Shown here in pieces: positions 1 through 12,395 of a stretch of DNA of 64,000 bases. Source of the stretch: Ephydatia muelleri (taxonomy: Eukaryota > Porifera > Demospongiae > Spongillida > Spongillidae); contig JABACO010000010.1 of the NCBI GenBank assembly GCA_013339895.1, positions 4,591,375 to 4,655,374 on the forward strand. The letters are read 5' to 3'. The translations under genes were made by a program, and so were the position numbers. The notes beneath the pieces were generated by a model. That model had not been told where the DNA came from. It saw only the letters and a program-made list of their open reading frames with translations, and ran no database searches. Each line of letters begins with the position of its first letter. Position 1 is the stretch's first letter.

Positions 1-1592
1 TACCCTTTATACTTCGGGCGACTCTACTGAATGAATTGCACAGTGGTGCAGTTGGTGGGCACATAGGAGAAGAGAAGATGTCTTTCCGTCTGAAGGAGCG
101 CTTCTATTGGCCTGGAAGCATGGAAGCTGCAAGGGAGTGGTGTAAAACCTGTGCAAGCTGTGCTACCAGGAAGACAAGTGCACCAAAAAATAGAGCAGCA
201 CTCCAAACCGTGCAGGCTGGGTCCCCCATGCAGATTGTAGCGGTGGACATAATGGGTCCCCTTCCGGAGACAAAGGATGGCAATAGGTATGTACTAGTGG
301 CTAGTGATTACTTCACTCGGTGGGTTGAGGTCTATGCTATACCTAACCAAGAGGCAGTGACAGTGGCTGAGAAATTGGTGAATGAAATGTTCTGTAGATT
401 TTCCCCTCCAGAACAATTGCACTCGGACCAGGGCAGACAGTTTGAGTCAAAACTTATTGGAGAAGTTTGTAAGCTGCTGCACATTAAGAAGTCACGTACC
501 ACACCTTATCATCCCCAATGTAATGGCATGGTTGAAAGGTTCAATAGAACTTTATTGGACATGTTGGCAACTACTGTGAACAATCAATCTGATTGGGACC
601 AGTGTATTAGAAAACTGTGCATGGCCTATAATTCTAGTGTTCACTCGTAAACAGGATACACTCCATTCTATCTGATGTTTGGTCGTCAAGCAAGGCTTCC
701 TGTGGACCTTATGTATGGCACTGGCCCAAGTGATAGCTTCACAGCAGGAGAATATGCAACTGAGCTCAGGAATGCCTTACACAATGCTTATGCAGTAGTG
801 TGAGAGAAATGCAATGCGGAGCATAAGAGACAGAAGTCATTCTATGATGAGAAAGTGCATGGTAAACCATACAGTGTCGGTGATGTTGTCTGGCTGCACT
901 CAATAGTGGTGCCTCGTGGACAGTCAAGGAAACTGCATCATCCATGGAAAGGACCTTATCGAGTGCAAGAACGTATAGGTGAGAGTGACTACAAGATTAG
1001 AGCATGGAAAGGAAAAAGTACTCAAGTAGTGCACTTCGATCGACTGAAACCGTGTATTGAAGGAATACAAGCTCCAGCACATGTTCCAGCAACTAAAACT
1101 AGAGTCACTCAAAATGAAGAGTCTGCAGCCAGAGTACCTCAACCTGAGCTATTAGGTGAACAGTTGGAGATCATGAGTGATGACGAAGAAGTACAGCCAC
1201 TCCCAGAAGCACAACCACCTGCTGGCGATGTACCTGTACCTCCCATTGATGTACCACCTCCGATTGAAGATCCTCCTGTTGTCAATAGGCGTCAGTCACT
1301 CATTCCCCGCCCAACAAACACACGGTACCCTCAATGCACACGTCGTCCACCTGACTATTATGGACATTAATAGAGAGCATCTCAAATGAGGAGGGAACAG
1401 TGTAATGCAGATGTACATTATCACCTGATGTGGTCCACCTTTGAACCCTAGACTGTCTGTCTGTATGCACGTGCATTTATCTGTATATAAGCGTAGGTCC
1501 TTTTGTATCTAGAGAGCTGCTGTGATTGTATCTTTTAAGTGCTGCTAATATATTCTAACAGCATTCTCTGTTGAATTCGTGGCCGCGTTACA
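1..1592 (+). mobile_element. Ty3/Gypsy LTR retrotransposon, 3' part (fossil)
   Basis: The left window edge cuts into an LTR retrotransposon. Positions 36-650 read as an integrase, with a zinc region (HIGEEK, then CKTCASC) and core landmarks DIMGPL, SDQGRQFES and NGMVERFNRTL. Positions 855-1370 hold the integrase C-terminal part (DVVWLH, GPYRVQERIGESDYKI) and a proline-rich tail ending RRPPDYYGH, typical of animal Gypsy pol. A purine-rich tract just before 1401 and a 3' LTR complete the element. Its gag, protease and reverse transcriptase lie outside the window. It is broken, with about two interruptions in the part seen. Confidence 0.9.
1401..1592 (+). repeat. 3' LTR of the left-edge Gypsy fossil
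   Basis: A 192-bp segment starts TGTAATGCAG and ends GCGTTACA, so it has TG...CA ends. A purine-rich tract (GAGGAGGGAACAG) lies directly before it, as expected for second-strand priming. The partner LTR is outside the window, so age cannot be judged. Confidence 0.75.
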
Positions 1593-1775
1593 GAAGCATG
1601 TGGAGGGGGATTAGAAGCATGTGGAGGGACAGAGGAGAGATGAGGACTAGAAGCATGTGGAAGAGATGGGGACTAGGGGGCACAGAGGAGAGATGGGGAC
1701 TAGAAGCATGTGGAGGAACGGAGGAGAGATGGGACTAGAAGCATGTGGAGGGACAGAGGAGAGATGGGGACTAGA
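1593..1775. repeat. Minisatellite, about 36-bp unit
   Basis: Five or so imperfect copies of a purine-rich unit (ACTAGAAGCATGTGGAGG, then GACAGAGGAGAGATGGG) start right after the LTR. Some copies lack an internal block. The open frames across it on the minus strand are repeat translations, not genes. Confidence 0.85.
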
Positions 1776-1916
1776 TATTTCTCTTTGAACCCTGTCGATT
1801 CTTTCTTGGACACCCTGAATGCATAGATAAATAGACAACAGTACAACGTAGTATTAATTTTGACAGCGTATGAAGAAAGAATCAAAAGTATAATAATACA
1901 ATTATAAGCATGCTGT

Positions 1917-2384
1917 TCAACAACGCTTCTTCACTACATTAACTACAAGCACTTCAGTAAATGACTGCAATTTTCTAGTTAGTGTTCCATCTTCACTTTT
2001 GTGATAAACAACTGATGACCATCTCAACTTGCTGTGGAGTCTAATTGGAAAATCCACCTCGCATCCATCTCCCAAATGGTCATGGACTATATGCCAGCCG
2101 GATGGAAAGTATCTTTCAGCGAAGTCATCCTTGTAATAGTTCTTCCCGTGTCCACGAATAGGCTTCACGCCGCTATCGTTAAATAAATGCCTAATTACAT
2201 CCATTCTAAATGGTACACTGAAACTGCATTTACGAATAGCACCTAGCCGTAAACTAGCTGCCAAACTGATTATAAAGTTCGAAACACTATCGTTAATGAT
2301 CCTCAAAGGCGGTTGTGGGTTCAAAAAGGTCCTAAGAACCCAAGAGTCGATGGAAAACTTATAGACATGGTACGTAACGTACAT
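1917..2384 (-). CDS. Hypothetical protein, 155 codons, unrecognised
   Basis: An open frame of 155 codons runs from 2384 down to a stop at 1917. The middle and C-terminal parts look protein-like (FAERYFPSGWHIVHDHLGDG, VDFPIRLHSKLRWSS). I do not recognise the family. No splice sites were proven, and the first 40 or so residues may be non-coding. It could be the last exon of a minus-strand gene or part of an old repeat. No related frame was seen elsewhere in the window. Confidence 0.3.
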   Translation of the reverse strand: MYVTYHVYKFSIDSWVLRTFLNPQPPLRIINDSVSNFIISLAASLRLGAIRKCSFSVPFRMDVIRHLFNDSGVKPIRGHGKNYYKDDFAERYFPSGWHIVHDHLGDGCEVDFPIRLHSKLRWSSVVYHKSEDGTLTRKLQSFTEVLVVNVVKKRC

Positions 2385-3336
2385 ACTTACCGCTTAGCAG
2401 TAGCTGTAACATCAGCTTCAGGGACCCAGGAGGACTCTTCCCTTCGGTATCCCTCCCAAAGGACTAGATATTCAGTATGCCTCTATTGTGAAGAATGATG
2501 CTTTTTACAATGACATCAACGGAAACAAGCCATACATGCAAACGCGCACCTTCCGTTTCCTACTGGCTACAACAGTTCAACTGGATAGAATGCGCCACTT
2601 GCACTGCCGCCATTCATTTCACCACAAAACTAATATTAATGTTACAAAATTAATAATTATTAGTGAGAAAGAACTAGAAGAGAACACTATGGGAATTGAG
2701 GAGGTAGTCTGGGCCCTCAATTCCCATGACCGCCTTAATTCAATGCACTCTATTTGGGGCGATTCTGCCAGGTCAGGGAGTGTTTGATTTTGAACGGTGT
2801 GTTTTTGGAAGCTATGGCAAGGAGCTGACCTGTAAATGGAAGAGAGCATATAGTGATTACAAGCTGGTGACGAAGCTGATTCAATACATACACATGCCTC
2901 TCTTGTTAAGTAAGGGTGCTTATACACACATTGATGGTATGAACCATTTGTACGTCTGGGTACGAGACTAGTAAGTACTACAGAAGGAGGGGTTACACGA
3001 GTCTGGGGACTAGAAAGTCAGACATTGGAGTGATGTAAGAGCCATTTTTAGTAACGCGATGACGCTGCCACAAGCGCATGCGCAAAAAATCAATACACGA
3101 AATCGAATGTAAAAGTTATACTAAAAGAGATATATTTGTGTATTATATCACAATGAATTCTTTACTCATACATGTACTTAAAAATAATTTGTTGTCGTGA
3201 TTAAAGTTAATTGATTGATTTAATAATTATGTTTTGATCAATCTTAGCTTTCAATATAAAATTTAACGGTGAAAGCAGAATATCAATTCCTAGCAAGAGT
3301 TATGGGTCGATGTCCGAAATTTCTGGCAATGCGTTG
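2385..3336. other. No recognisable gene
   Basis: Short open frames on both strands look random. A small hairpin (GGGAATTGAG ... CTCAATTCCC) spans about 2691-2729. The rest is AT-rich and unassigned. Confidence 0.5.
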
Positions 3337-3420
3337 TCCCTCCAGAAGCGAGTGAAGTTTTTTTAATAATATTCAACAATCCTCAATCAATCCTATATTG
3401 AACCTGCTGCCGCAGGTTCA
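3337..3420 (+). repeat. 85-bp repeat, second copy upstream of the 41.9-44.7 kb gene
   Basis: The stretch from GTTGTCCCTCCAGA to CTGCTGCCGCAGGTTCA recurs in reverse orientation at about 44704-44790 with few changes. The second copy lies just upstream of the start of the multi-exon minus-strand gene. Both contain GCGAGTGAAG, CAATCAATCCTATATTGA and a palindromic CTGCNGCCGCAG-like core. Here no matching gene follows, so this is probably the remnant of another copy of the same mobile unit. Confidence 0.65.
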
Positions 3421-3539
3421 AATAACTACACTGATGGCTAGAGAAAGCAAATATTATTATATTAGTATATATCAGTGGCATCCATCATGGTAGAGGGTCA
3501 TTGGAATGGGCCAGGTTTAAGGGCCATGACTTGATGCCT

Positions 3540-4025
3540 GCATGATTGCAATACTGATAGCTTAGTTTAAGGCGGAGACTGGGCGGAACAAGGAATATTC
3601 ATGCGGAATGGGAGAATGGAACTAGGGTTGCCTGGGCAAATCGAGCAGGAAATGTGCATTAACTTTGCACACCTGTATCTCCGCAACGGATAGAGTGAAA
3701 ATTAACGAACAGAACAAATCAATAGCTATAGGACCCCTCTACCTACAAACCGAATTTGAAGCGATTTGATTACTCCTGCCGAAAGTTATGACGGGTTCAT
3801 ACCCTGTGGGGTATCGGACGTTGCAATACGGGCACGGAGCAAGTGCAAGACCCCAAAAAGAATTTTACCGTAAAGAAATGTGTAGTATGAAGTGTTGTAA
3901 ATAGGAAGTCAATGGCGTGTACCGTTCGGACGTTATAGCGATTCAAACGTGAATGATTTTTATAACTTTTATATATATATAGCGATGGCTCATTTTCTCG
4001 GAAACTGACCCACTTTATATATAAG
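3540..4025 (-). repeat. Interspersed repeat F, reverse copy
   Basis: Segments such as TGTATCTCCGCAACGGATAG, GAATTTGAAGCGATTTGATT and GGGGTATCGGACGTTGCAAT also occur at 49258-49712, 50997-51510, 53255-54071 and 54361-54670. This copy reads in reverse relative to those at 49 and 51 kb. It ends in the intron before the first immunoglobulin-like exon. It is non-coding. Confidence 0.8.
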
Positions 4026-4079
4026 TGCAGACTTTGTTCTTTCCCATATACCAATATAATTTCTGTTACCTTCTTGCAG

Positions 4080-5472
4080 GTGCCAGTGTTATTATTTCAC
4101 CATCCCATGACTACACAACATTTGAGAAAAATGGATTTGTATTCAACTGCTCTGGAAAAGGAACGTTTCTTATGTGGACAGTGGATGGACATGCTATTGG
4201 CTCATCATATGTACTCAATAAAGGAATACTATACACACCCACCATCGTATTACCAGATAAACTTACTGTGTCCTCTCAACTCATTGTTCCAATCACCAAA
4301 GCTAACAACAACATTACAGTGATCTGTACACTGCTGGATTCCGTATTTAACCACCAGTCAAGTAATCCAGTGAAACTATATCTTCAAGGTGCAGCATACA
4401 TAATTTGCATACATGTATTCTTTTGATGAACTGCATATTCATTCTATTTCATGATGAATATTATCTTGCCCTGTCAGTGGCAGGCATGTTAATCATTACG
4501 TGTTTTTGACCACCAATGTTCAGAGTCATTAAGATTCATTACATACACATACACATTGCTCTCCACATGCTGGCAGGCATACTACCTCCACCACAACAAA
4601 TTGGAATGAATATCTCAAACAATACAGTGAGCCTCTCCTGGGTAGCACCTGATTCTCTTCAAGTGTCTACTCCTCCCACCATTTCCCATTATGTTCTAAG
4701 TTACAACCTAACAAATGGCACAAAGACATTCAATTATCCAACTACATGCAACCCTTTGGCATATTGTAACTACTCACTTGATCTAAGGGACCCGTTTTTC
4801 ACATGTGTCAGATCTCATGGAGGGGAAAACACGACCATTTTATACTACAATGGTACAACATTGTTTACATTCTTTGCTGTCAATGGCGCTGGAAATGGGA
4901 ATGCAACTACTGTTACATATGTGGCACCAACGAAAACACAGACAGGTTAGGTCAGGATGTTTGAAGATTGCTTTGGTGCATATTAAATGTGTCTGCACAG
5001 ATTCCAAAATAAACAAACTGACTCAGCTGTGATGCACATGGCTACTCCTACAATGACTCCAATGGACTACACAAGACATTTCAAGCACTATCAGTGAGAA
5101 ATAGCTAATTTTATGAAAGTTGATACTACCACTGCACTTAATTGGGGGCCATATGTGTGTGCATTTGAAATTATGTGTACATTGTCATGTACTGATTACA
5201 CAGTATATGGAGCTGTCTGTGCAGTGTCAGCACTGCTGATGTCAGCAGTAGGAGGTGGGTCTGTGCATATGTATACATCAGATGTAAACATAAAGGTAAT
5301 ATGTACATTTTGGCATTACAACCATCAATATGGTGTGAATTCTTTATTAGGTAAAATTGATAGCACTGAAATTGAACTGGAACAGAACATATACCAGGGG
5401 ATTCAGACATTCACTTCCTTCTTGACTGGAGAGGACATGGAACCCTGTTCAGCGTATGGAATCGTACTTTAA
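4080..5472 (+). pseudogene. Ig + fibronectin-III membrane protein, gene A (TM exon damaged)
   Basis: Four exons fit phase-1 GT-AG junctions. 4080-4388 is an Ig-like domain (Cys in FNCSGKG, Trp in MWTVDG, Cys in VICTLL). 4577-4945 is an FN3 domain (SLSWVAPDSLQ, ISHYVLSYN, LFTFFAVNGAGNG). 5204-5295 is a membrane segment (AVCAVSALLMSAV). 5351-5472 is a short cytoplasmic tail ending PCSAYGIVL. The Asn-X-Ser/Thr sites suggest a glycosylated surface protein. The membrane exon is 92 bp against 93 bp in gene B, which shifts the frame into the tail. Signal-peptide exons were not found. Ligand and role are unknown; adhesion or self-recognition is a guess. Confidence 0.65.
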
Positions 5473-6205
5473 AATGGCATGTATTGCACAGCTGCAAACC
5501 AACAATACGAGTAGACTAGTGAATACATGCACCTTATGACCTTATGCATATATGATTAGTGGACACGTTTTCAGGCTACAAATGCTAGGACATATTCTAC
5601 TGTCTTTGATCATTAATTCAGAAATGTAAGTTGCATAAAATGCTGTAAGATCTCGGCCCTGGTGTCCTAGGATTATGTACCCAATTCATTGGGCTGCCTA
5701 AACAATACCCCTCGGTTCATATAACTCATCAGTGACTATAGCTATGTGTGGAAAATCTGACCCTTCAAGGCCAACCATTTGCCAATCTCTCCATCCTCTC
5801 TCCTTGATCCCCTCCCCTTCCCCCTTCCCTCTCTCCCCTTACTCCTCCCTCTCCATCCCCTCCCATCCCCCTACCCCATACCCCTCCCCCATGATGGGAT
5901 TGTCAGACAAATGGCTGTTTGCCCTGCTGAATTCTTCCCCTTTTTACACATTGCTTGATTATGATTGCACTCAAAGTTTCAATAATCAAAAGCACTCTCT
6001 GTCATCAATTCTACTTTACACCGGACTATACATATTTGACTGGATGCACAATCACAGGAGAGTGCAGTAATGAGAAACAATTGCATGCTTGTTATTATGA
6101 TATATTCGAGGGGGGTACAAAATACCCTACCTAGGCTATATGGTGTGTGGCGGTGGGTAGACGGGGCAATATCCCGGTATTTTGTGGGGGGCCTCTGTAC
6201 ATACA
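5473..6205. other. No gene; pyrimidine-rich tract
   Basis: Downstream of gene A. Positions 5785-5890 are C/T-rich (CTCCCCTTCC-like). Nothing else is recognisable. Confidence 0.55.
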
Positions 6206-6412
6206 TTGCATGCACACACACAAATACATACACACACATACACACACATACATACACATGCACACATACACACACATACACACACATACGCACATACACA
6301 CATGCACACACATACACACACACACATACACACATACACATACATACACACACATACACACACATACACACATACACACACATACACACACATACACACA
6401 TACACACTGTTA
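6206..6412. repeat. CACACATA microsatellite
   Basis: About 200 bp of (CA)n interrupted regularly by TA, giving ACACACAT/ACAT steps. Long open frames across it (Thr-His or Cys-Val repeats) are translations of the repeat. Confidence 0.95.
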
Positions 6413-9400
6413 CACATGCGTCAAAACAATAGCACTCTCTTATAAGGATGGTGCGCATACTGACACACATTTCCTGTCTCTCGGCACAGCAGATCTATTC
6501 CACATATGGCCCATCAATGCAATTCTAATCTATTCAGCACATGCACATGCATGTTCGAAGGCCACTGATTTAGAGAGTTTCCATTGAGACATGACTACAA
6601 CAGCTCATAGGTCATGTAGCAACATGAAGGCACTGTAGTGGCTCACTGGTTTTTACCCTCTGAGACAAATTAAAGGAAAAGTACCATTGTTATTATGCAA
6701 GAGGCTTTTGTTTTTTACCTTTGAGTGGTTCAGGGCTGAAATAATGATATTAATCTTTCACTTCCACCTTGTGTCTGTGTAAACTTACCAAAGGGAAGGC
6801 CTGAACTAGCAAGATAGAGTAAAAATCATTGCCAGAGGCTGATGCAGGAGCACCTTTCCAAAATATAAATCGACTTACACTACCTGCCTGGAACATCCTC
6901 CTTCATTAAGCAGTGTTGCATGTCACACTAGCTGCATTCAGGGAATACAATGAGTGTACAAATAGTCCTACTGAGGTGTATTGCAGTAGCATTATGTAAA
7001 GCACATATGTAGTTTATACTTATTGTGAGAGGGCTGGGAACAGCAATCTGATGAGTCCATGTAAACTGGTTTAATACCCACTAATGCAACATGGGACATG
7101 CAAAATTGCACTGATGAAGAAGCAGGTCTGTAAAACCTAAGTTGCCTATAGCCTATCATTACGGTTTGCAGTATAAGTCAGGTGGTTGTGATAAATTTAC
7201 GCAGACATACTAATGTAGTCTGGTGGCATTCAGCACAGCTGAATGACGGTCGTCTGGTCCCCAGACTGATACTGAAACAAGCTAGTAAGAATTTCATAGT
7301 CCATATTAAAAAAAAAAAAAAAGAAAAAGAGGCTCGATCCTGTTTAGCTAGGTGAAGCCTACGTGGCTACTGTAAAGTTCTATCTTTGAAGGCGAGTGCT
7401 GCAAAGCAATTGTATAAGTACAGTATATCAAAATCGCCATTTTGTGCGTACACGTCAGCGTGGTTGTGTCTACGCTCTTCATATATCGAGCTGCTGGCCG
7501 GCTCACATTGCCACTCGTTCAGTGCAGTACTGATATGGGATAGCGGACACGGGCGGGTTGCCACAAGTACAGCGCACAGATAAAGTAGGCTTTACCGTTA
7601 CTGGACGTGAAAACTAACTTTATAAACTGAAGTTACATGTAGTTTTGAGCGATCCCAGTTCCTATTGTAATATCGTAACAACCTTCCAAGTTCAGAACTC
7701 TCGTCATCATAAGGAGGGAGAGGGGGGGGGAGAATCCCTACCAATACGTAAGCTGTACGTCATTACTTGACTAGCACTCATTGTTAACATACATGTACCA
7801 TTAATGATTAATTCGCGAGTTCTAGAATTAACTAAAATGTGACCATTAATGCATTTTGCTATTTTTCAATAAATTCTTTGATACACTGATGAACTAATTA
7901 CACAAGATAGATCAACGCTGCTTAACACTAATTGTAATGAAACACACATACTATTATAATTGGATCGATTTTTAGGCTAGATCGGGCTAGAATGGACGAG
8001 CGAACCAGAGACAAGCTTGTGCAGGTTGCCATAAAGGTGGACAAAACAGTGGATTTGTAGTTTGTGCACGCTAGAAATCAATCTAGAAGAGAAGATGGAT
8101 GCCAAAGGAGTCCACTATAATAGGTAAACACTCATATCTCAAAGCCTCACATGCAGGCATTGTTTCGTAGTATCCTGTTGGCTGTCTTGCCGCTCAATCG
8201 CCAGTTGCCAATGAGGATATCAGCTGGACGTGTTTTCCTCATGCCAGTGGTTATGCCCACTACCTGCTCAAAGTGTTGTATGAAGGAACTGATGCTTGCT
8301 TTCAGCTGCTGAATATATCATGTACCTGAGGTTGTCTTGACGAGTTAATTATTGTACAATGACTGGCGAGAAATTATGAACACTTCATTCGGTTTCTAAT
8401 AAAGTCAGTTTAGAAATTAAATTTCCCAAACATTCTGTTTCACTCATTTGCTTCAGTTCCTAACAGAGGGATGAATAGCAAGACTGCGAACCACACATTC
8501 CATTTCCTCATCGCTATTATGTCATATGGTCGATTTGCTAGTAAGTGTGCATGTACATGTTACATCTCCTTTTGATCCATAAATTACATGGTGCAGCGTA
8601 CATGTATGTATAAGATGTGGTGATATAAGATTAAAATCAGTTGCAGCAATTGGCATTATTGGGTCTAGAAATCTGCTTTCTAAAACATTCTATTGGCGTG
8701 TAGAGGTGGGACCTGTTCATGTATACTCTGAAATAATGACCAAAGAACATTTTTACAGAATTAGTTAATCTAGTCTAAAAACTTGTAACTTCTTGTGACA
8801 AATATATGTTTGAAAAGTAGCTTTACTGGAAATAGCACAATGTGTGTACGTGTGTGTAGGTGTGTGTGTGCGCGCGCGCTCGTTTATTCAGTTAAACGTT
8901 ATCGGTTTTGTGTCATTATCTAAATAGATGTAAAGTTCAAATTACTGCTAATGTACAATCCTAAATCAGTTGAAAACACTGCGTGAATTGCACGGATACA
9001 ACATACAACTGACGGATATTCGATAAATGTCTTGTATTGACAGACATTCGCATAGTTGAATAGAACGATAAGCGAAACAGTCTTGTTGACATTTCCATTG
9101 CACAACCAACAACTCACAATTTAATTGCTCCTTCTCTATGAAATAGATTTTTGGCAGTTACGTAAACATATCAAGATGTGAAAAGGATGAGGCACACTAA
9201 GCGTGTCCTCGTGTCCTCTACTCCTGGTTCTCCCGTGGCATACATCGATCTCGCAACCACAATGAAGCAATGTATGCCTGCTCATTAGCGATATATATTA
9301 GATTGGATAGCACTTAGTGCATTAGCGCTGCAAGAGGAACAGGCAAAGCATTGCAACAACATTATTGTATTTAATTCAGTGCATTTGAAGACTCCATAAA

Positions 9401-9537
9401 TAAATATCAATTCTCATCTCACAGTGTGTACTTATGAAGCACCGACACATTGAAGATTTATGAATAATGCAGCATCTGTTTTATTAATTCCGTAGTTAAA
9501 TATAACTTCATTTCTGGATTTATATTACCTCTTGTAG
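6413..9537. other. 3.1 kb without a supported gene
   Basis: Contains an A-run at about 7307-7329, a G-run near 7722 and a short GT/GC tract at 8840-8880. No exon with convincing splice sites or a domain was seen. It separates the paralogous genes A and B. Confidence 0.5.
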
Positions 9538-10947
9538 ATGCCAGTGTTATCATTTCACCATCCCATGACTACACAACATTTGAGAACAATGCATCAACAT
9601 TTACATTCAACTGCTCTGGAAATGGAACATCACTTCTGTGGACAGTGGAGGGACACTCAGCTGGTTCATCATATGCACTCAATAAAGGAATACAATACAC
9701 ATCCTTCATCACATCATCAGATGGACTTACTGTGTCCTCTCAGCTCATTGTTCCAACCACCAAAACAATAACAACATTACATTGATCTGTACAGTGCTGG
9801 ATCTGTTTGGTGCAGGATTCATTATTTAACCTTCAGTCAAGTAAACCAGTGAAATTATATCTTCAAGGTACTGTGAACATAATTATACATATATTCTTTG
9901 ATACTGATAGATGAGCTGCGTGTACAGTCCATTTGTGATTATAATGGCCTATGCATGGCATACATTATAACCTGTTGGTATTCTAATCACACCATGTTTT
10001 ACAATGTACTCTTATATATGTTCACAGGCAAACTGTCTCCACCACAACAGTTTCAAATGAATTTCTCAAACATATCTGTGACACTCTCCTGGGTAGCACC
10101 AGATTCTCTTCAAGTTTCAACCCCTCCCACCATTTCCCATTATGTTCTAAGTAACAACCTAACAAATGGCACAAAAACATTCAATAATCCAACTACATGC
10201 AACCCTGTGACATCTTGTAACTACTCACTTGATCTAATGGATCCATTTTTCATGTGGGAAAACACGACCATGTTGGACTATAATGGTACAATATTGTTTA
10301 CATTCTTTGCTGTCAATGGAGCTGGAAATGGGAATGCAACTACTTTTACTTATACTGTGCCGAAAGGAACAGAATCAGGTTAGGATAATTGAAGATTGAT
10401 TGCCTTGGTGCATATGATGTGTCTGTACAGAATTTAAATTAAAGCTTCTCACATCTATGATGCACATGGCTACTGCTACAATGACTCCAATATACTTCAC
10501 TAATCAAACTCAAGAAATTCCAAGCACTTTAAGTGAGAAGTGTTTATATTTGTATTACATGCACAGGTTGTGCTCAACAGTGCACTTGTATTTGGGATCT
10601 CTTTTGATATTGTGTACTGTATGTGAAATTTGAACATATTATTGATTGATTATATACTGATCACACAGTGTATGGAACTGTCTGTGCAGTATCAGCACTG
10701 ATGATGTCAGCAGTTGTGGGTGTGGTCTGTACATCTGTGTACATCAGATGTAAACATAAAGGTAACCGTGTACTTGTACCTTTGGCATTGCACCATCAAA
10801 GGTGTGCAATCTTTACTAGGGAAAATGGAGAGCACTCAAATCGAGCTGGAACAGAACAGTGCATATCAGGGAATAAATACATTCCCTTCCTCTTTGACCA
10901 GAGAGGACATGGAACCCTGTCCAGCATATGGAATAGTAACTGTTTGA
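9538..10947 (+). pseudogene. Ig + fibronectin-III membrane protein, gene B (Ig exon damaged)
   Basis: This is a paralogue of gene A with the same exon plan. 9538-9867 is the Ig-like exon, 10028-10378 the FN3 exon (TLSWVAPDSLQ, ISHYVLSNN, FFAVNGAGNG), 10669-10761 the membrane exon (VCAVSALMMSAVVGVVCTSV, then a basic YIRCKHK stop-transfer), and 10820-10947 the tail (ELEQNSAYQG, PCPAYGIVTV). FN3, membrane and tail exons join in frame. The Ig exon lacks one base near 9770 and has about 16 extra bases near 9800, relative to A and to the third copy, so the frame is lost there. A polymorphic or mis-assembled allele is possible. Confidence 0.65.
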
Positions 10948-11370
10948 TGACTTCTTCAAGAAAACAAATAGAATTGTAGTGCCACTTGAATACATCCATC
11001 TAGTGCATTGTTGTATTTCATGCAAGTTAATTAGTGTAATTTGCATAGAATGATGTAAGAGCTGTGCCCTGGTACAGTGTCAAAAAATACGTATCTCCAT
11101 CACTCTGCCTGAATTCAACACTCTAAAAACACCATATCACCAACTAGCTCTCAAGGCTTATTACATACCCACCACCATATAGTGGAAGTATCAGACAATC
11201 ATTCTCTTGAGTTGCTGAATTTGTTGTATGCTACATGTTGTTTGATTTATAAATACCCTTCAGGATTTATATTAATCAAAAGCACTCTTCGTCATGAAGT
11301 CATCAATATGATAGCATACTGTTCTATTTGGCAGTGCTGATGACCCAGAATACTCGTCTACTGTCACACT
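10948..11370. other. No gene seen
   Basis: Intergenic stretch between gene B and a minus-strand gene. Nothing recognised. Confidence 0.5.
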
Positions 11371-12360
11371 CTATGAAAAAGCAACTGGCCCGATTGCATG
11401 AAGGTTAGGGTATTTGCTGTACAAAAATCCTGCCCTTGAATTTGATGATGCTGATTGTGTTGGGGCTGGACCATATTTGTCAGTCATCGTCTTCTGGGCC
11501 TCATATATCTCATCCAGCCTGGATAGAATTTGCTCCATTATGACCTAAAGTATTAATAATGTTTATGGGTGATTCAATTTGCAACACGAGTATGCATGTA
11601 AAAGAACAATTACCACCATCTGTCTCATGATCGGTTCAATTTGTCTTGATTGTGTGTAAATATTTTTGCTCAATATTAAACGCATGACAGCATATAACAT
11701 ACTGCATTTTCACTAATTGTGCTTGAACCCGTCGCACTTTGCAGCCTTTGACCAGAAGAAATAACACATGCAAAGTTAATAACTAGTATATATTTACATT
11801 GAACCTTTCTGGATGTCTGAGCACCAACTACTGAATCCTGCAAATTACTGCATAATAAATACATATATACATAGGTAGGACATAAATAGCAAACCTCATC
11901 AGAATTCTCATCCTCTTTCATGCTTGACGGATGGCTACTTGTTGAATGATGAAGCTGTTGTTGACATAATGCAAATATTATTAATAATAAAGGTTTCGAT
12001 GCACACCAATACTGCTGATTCGGACTGCACAGTTGTATTCTTTATTTTCTATGTGATTAGTTCAAATCTTAGTTTAAATTTGTTTATATTACCCGTATTA
12101 CCTTGGATTTTGGTGCCGATTTTGAAATCACATCTGCAAAAGTAAAGCAGTGTGTATAAGTAAAAGTTATGCAAAAATAATAAAAACCTTGAAAGGATAC
12201 AAACTGTACTTCATAAAGCAACTCTGCCCCTTTTGTGAGATCCATAACAGGCTGCATATCCTCTCGGTACAGATCTCTGATTTTAGACACCAATATTTCC
12301 CCAGTTTGCAAAAATTTTAATATAACAGCTCCTATATGCATAACTTTCACATGTTGAGAC
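11371..12360 (-). CDS. Hypothetical multi-exon protein, unrecognised
   Basis: On the minus strand several short open segments have good splice borders: about 12350-12188 (QTGEILVSKIRDLYREDMQP, ELLYEVQFVSFQ), 12133-12102, 11954-11895 (SSMKEDENSDE), 11837-11805 (DSVVGAQTSRK) and a last exon 11544-11371 (MEQILSRLDEIYEAQKTMTD ... YPNLHAIGPVAFS, stop). Introns are 50-100 bp, except a longer one before the last exon. The product would be a small, mostly helical, acidic-patch protein. I do not know the family. The 5' end is unresolved and may lie upstream of 12400. Confidence 0.35.
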
Positions 12361-12395
12361 TTCAATGAAATAGTCATACATAATAATGTGCACAA

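Noticed and set aside
2619-2971. Overlapping frames on both strands
   Set aside because: Neither shows a motif, splice borders or relatives in the window. Their length is expected by chance.
5979-6587. Thr-His and Cys-Val frames
   Set aside because: Produced by the CACACATA microsatellite. The same applies at 15100-15300, 24528-24877, 42091-42513 and 52251-52795.
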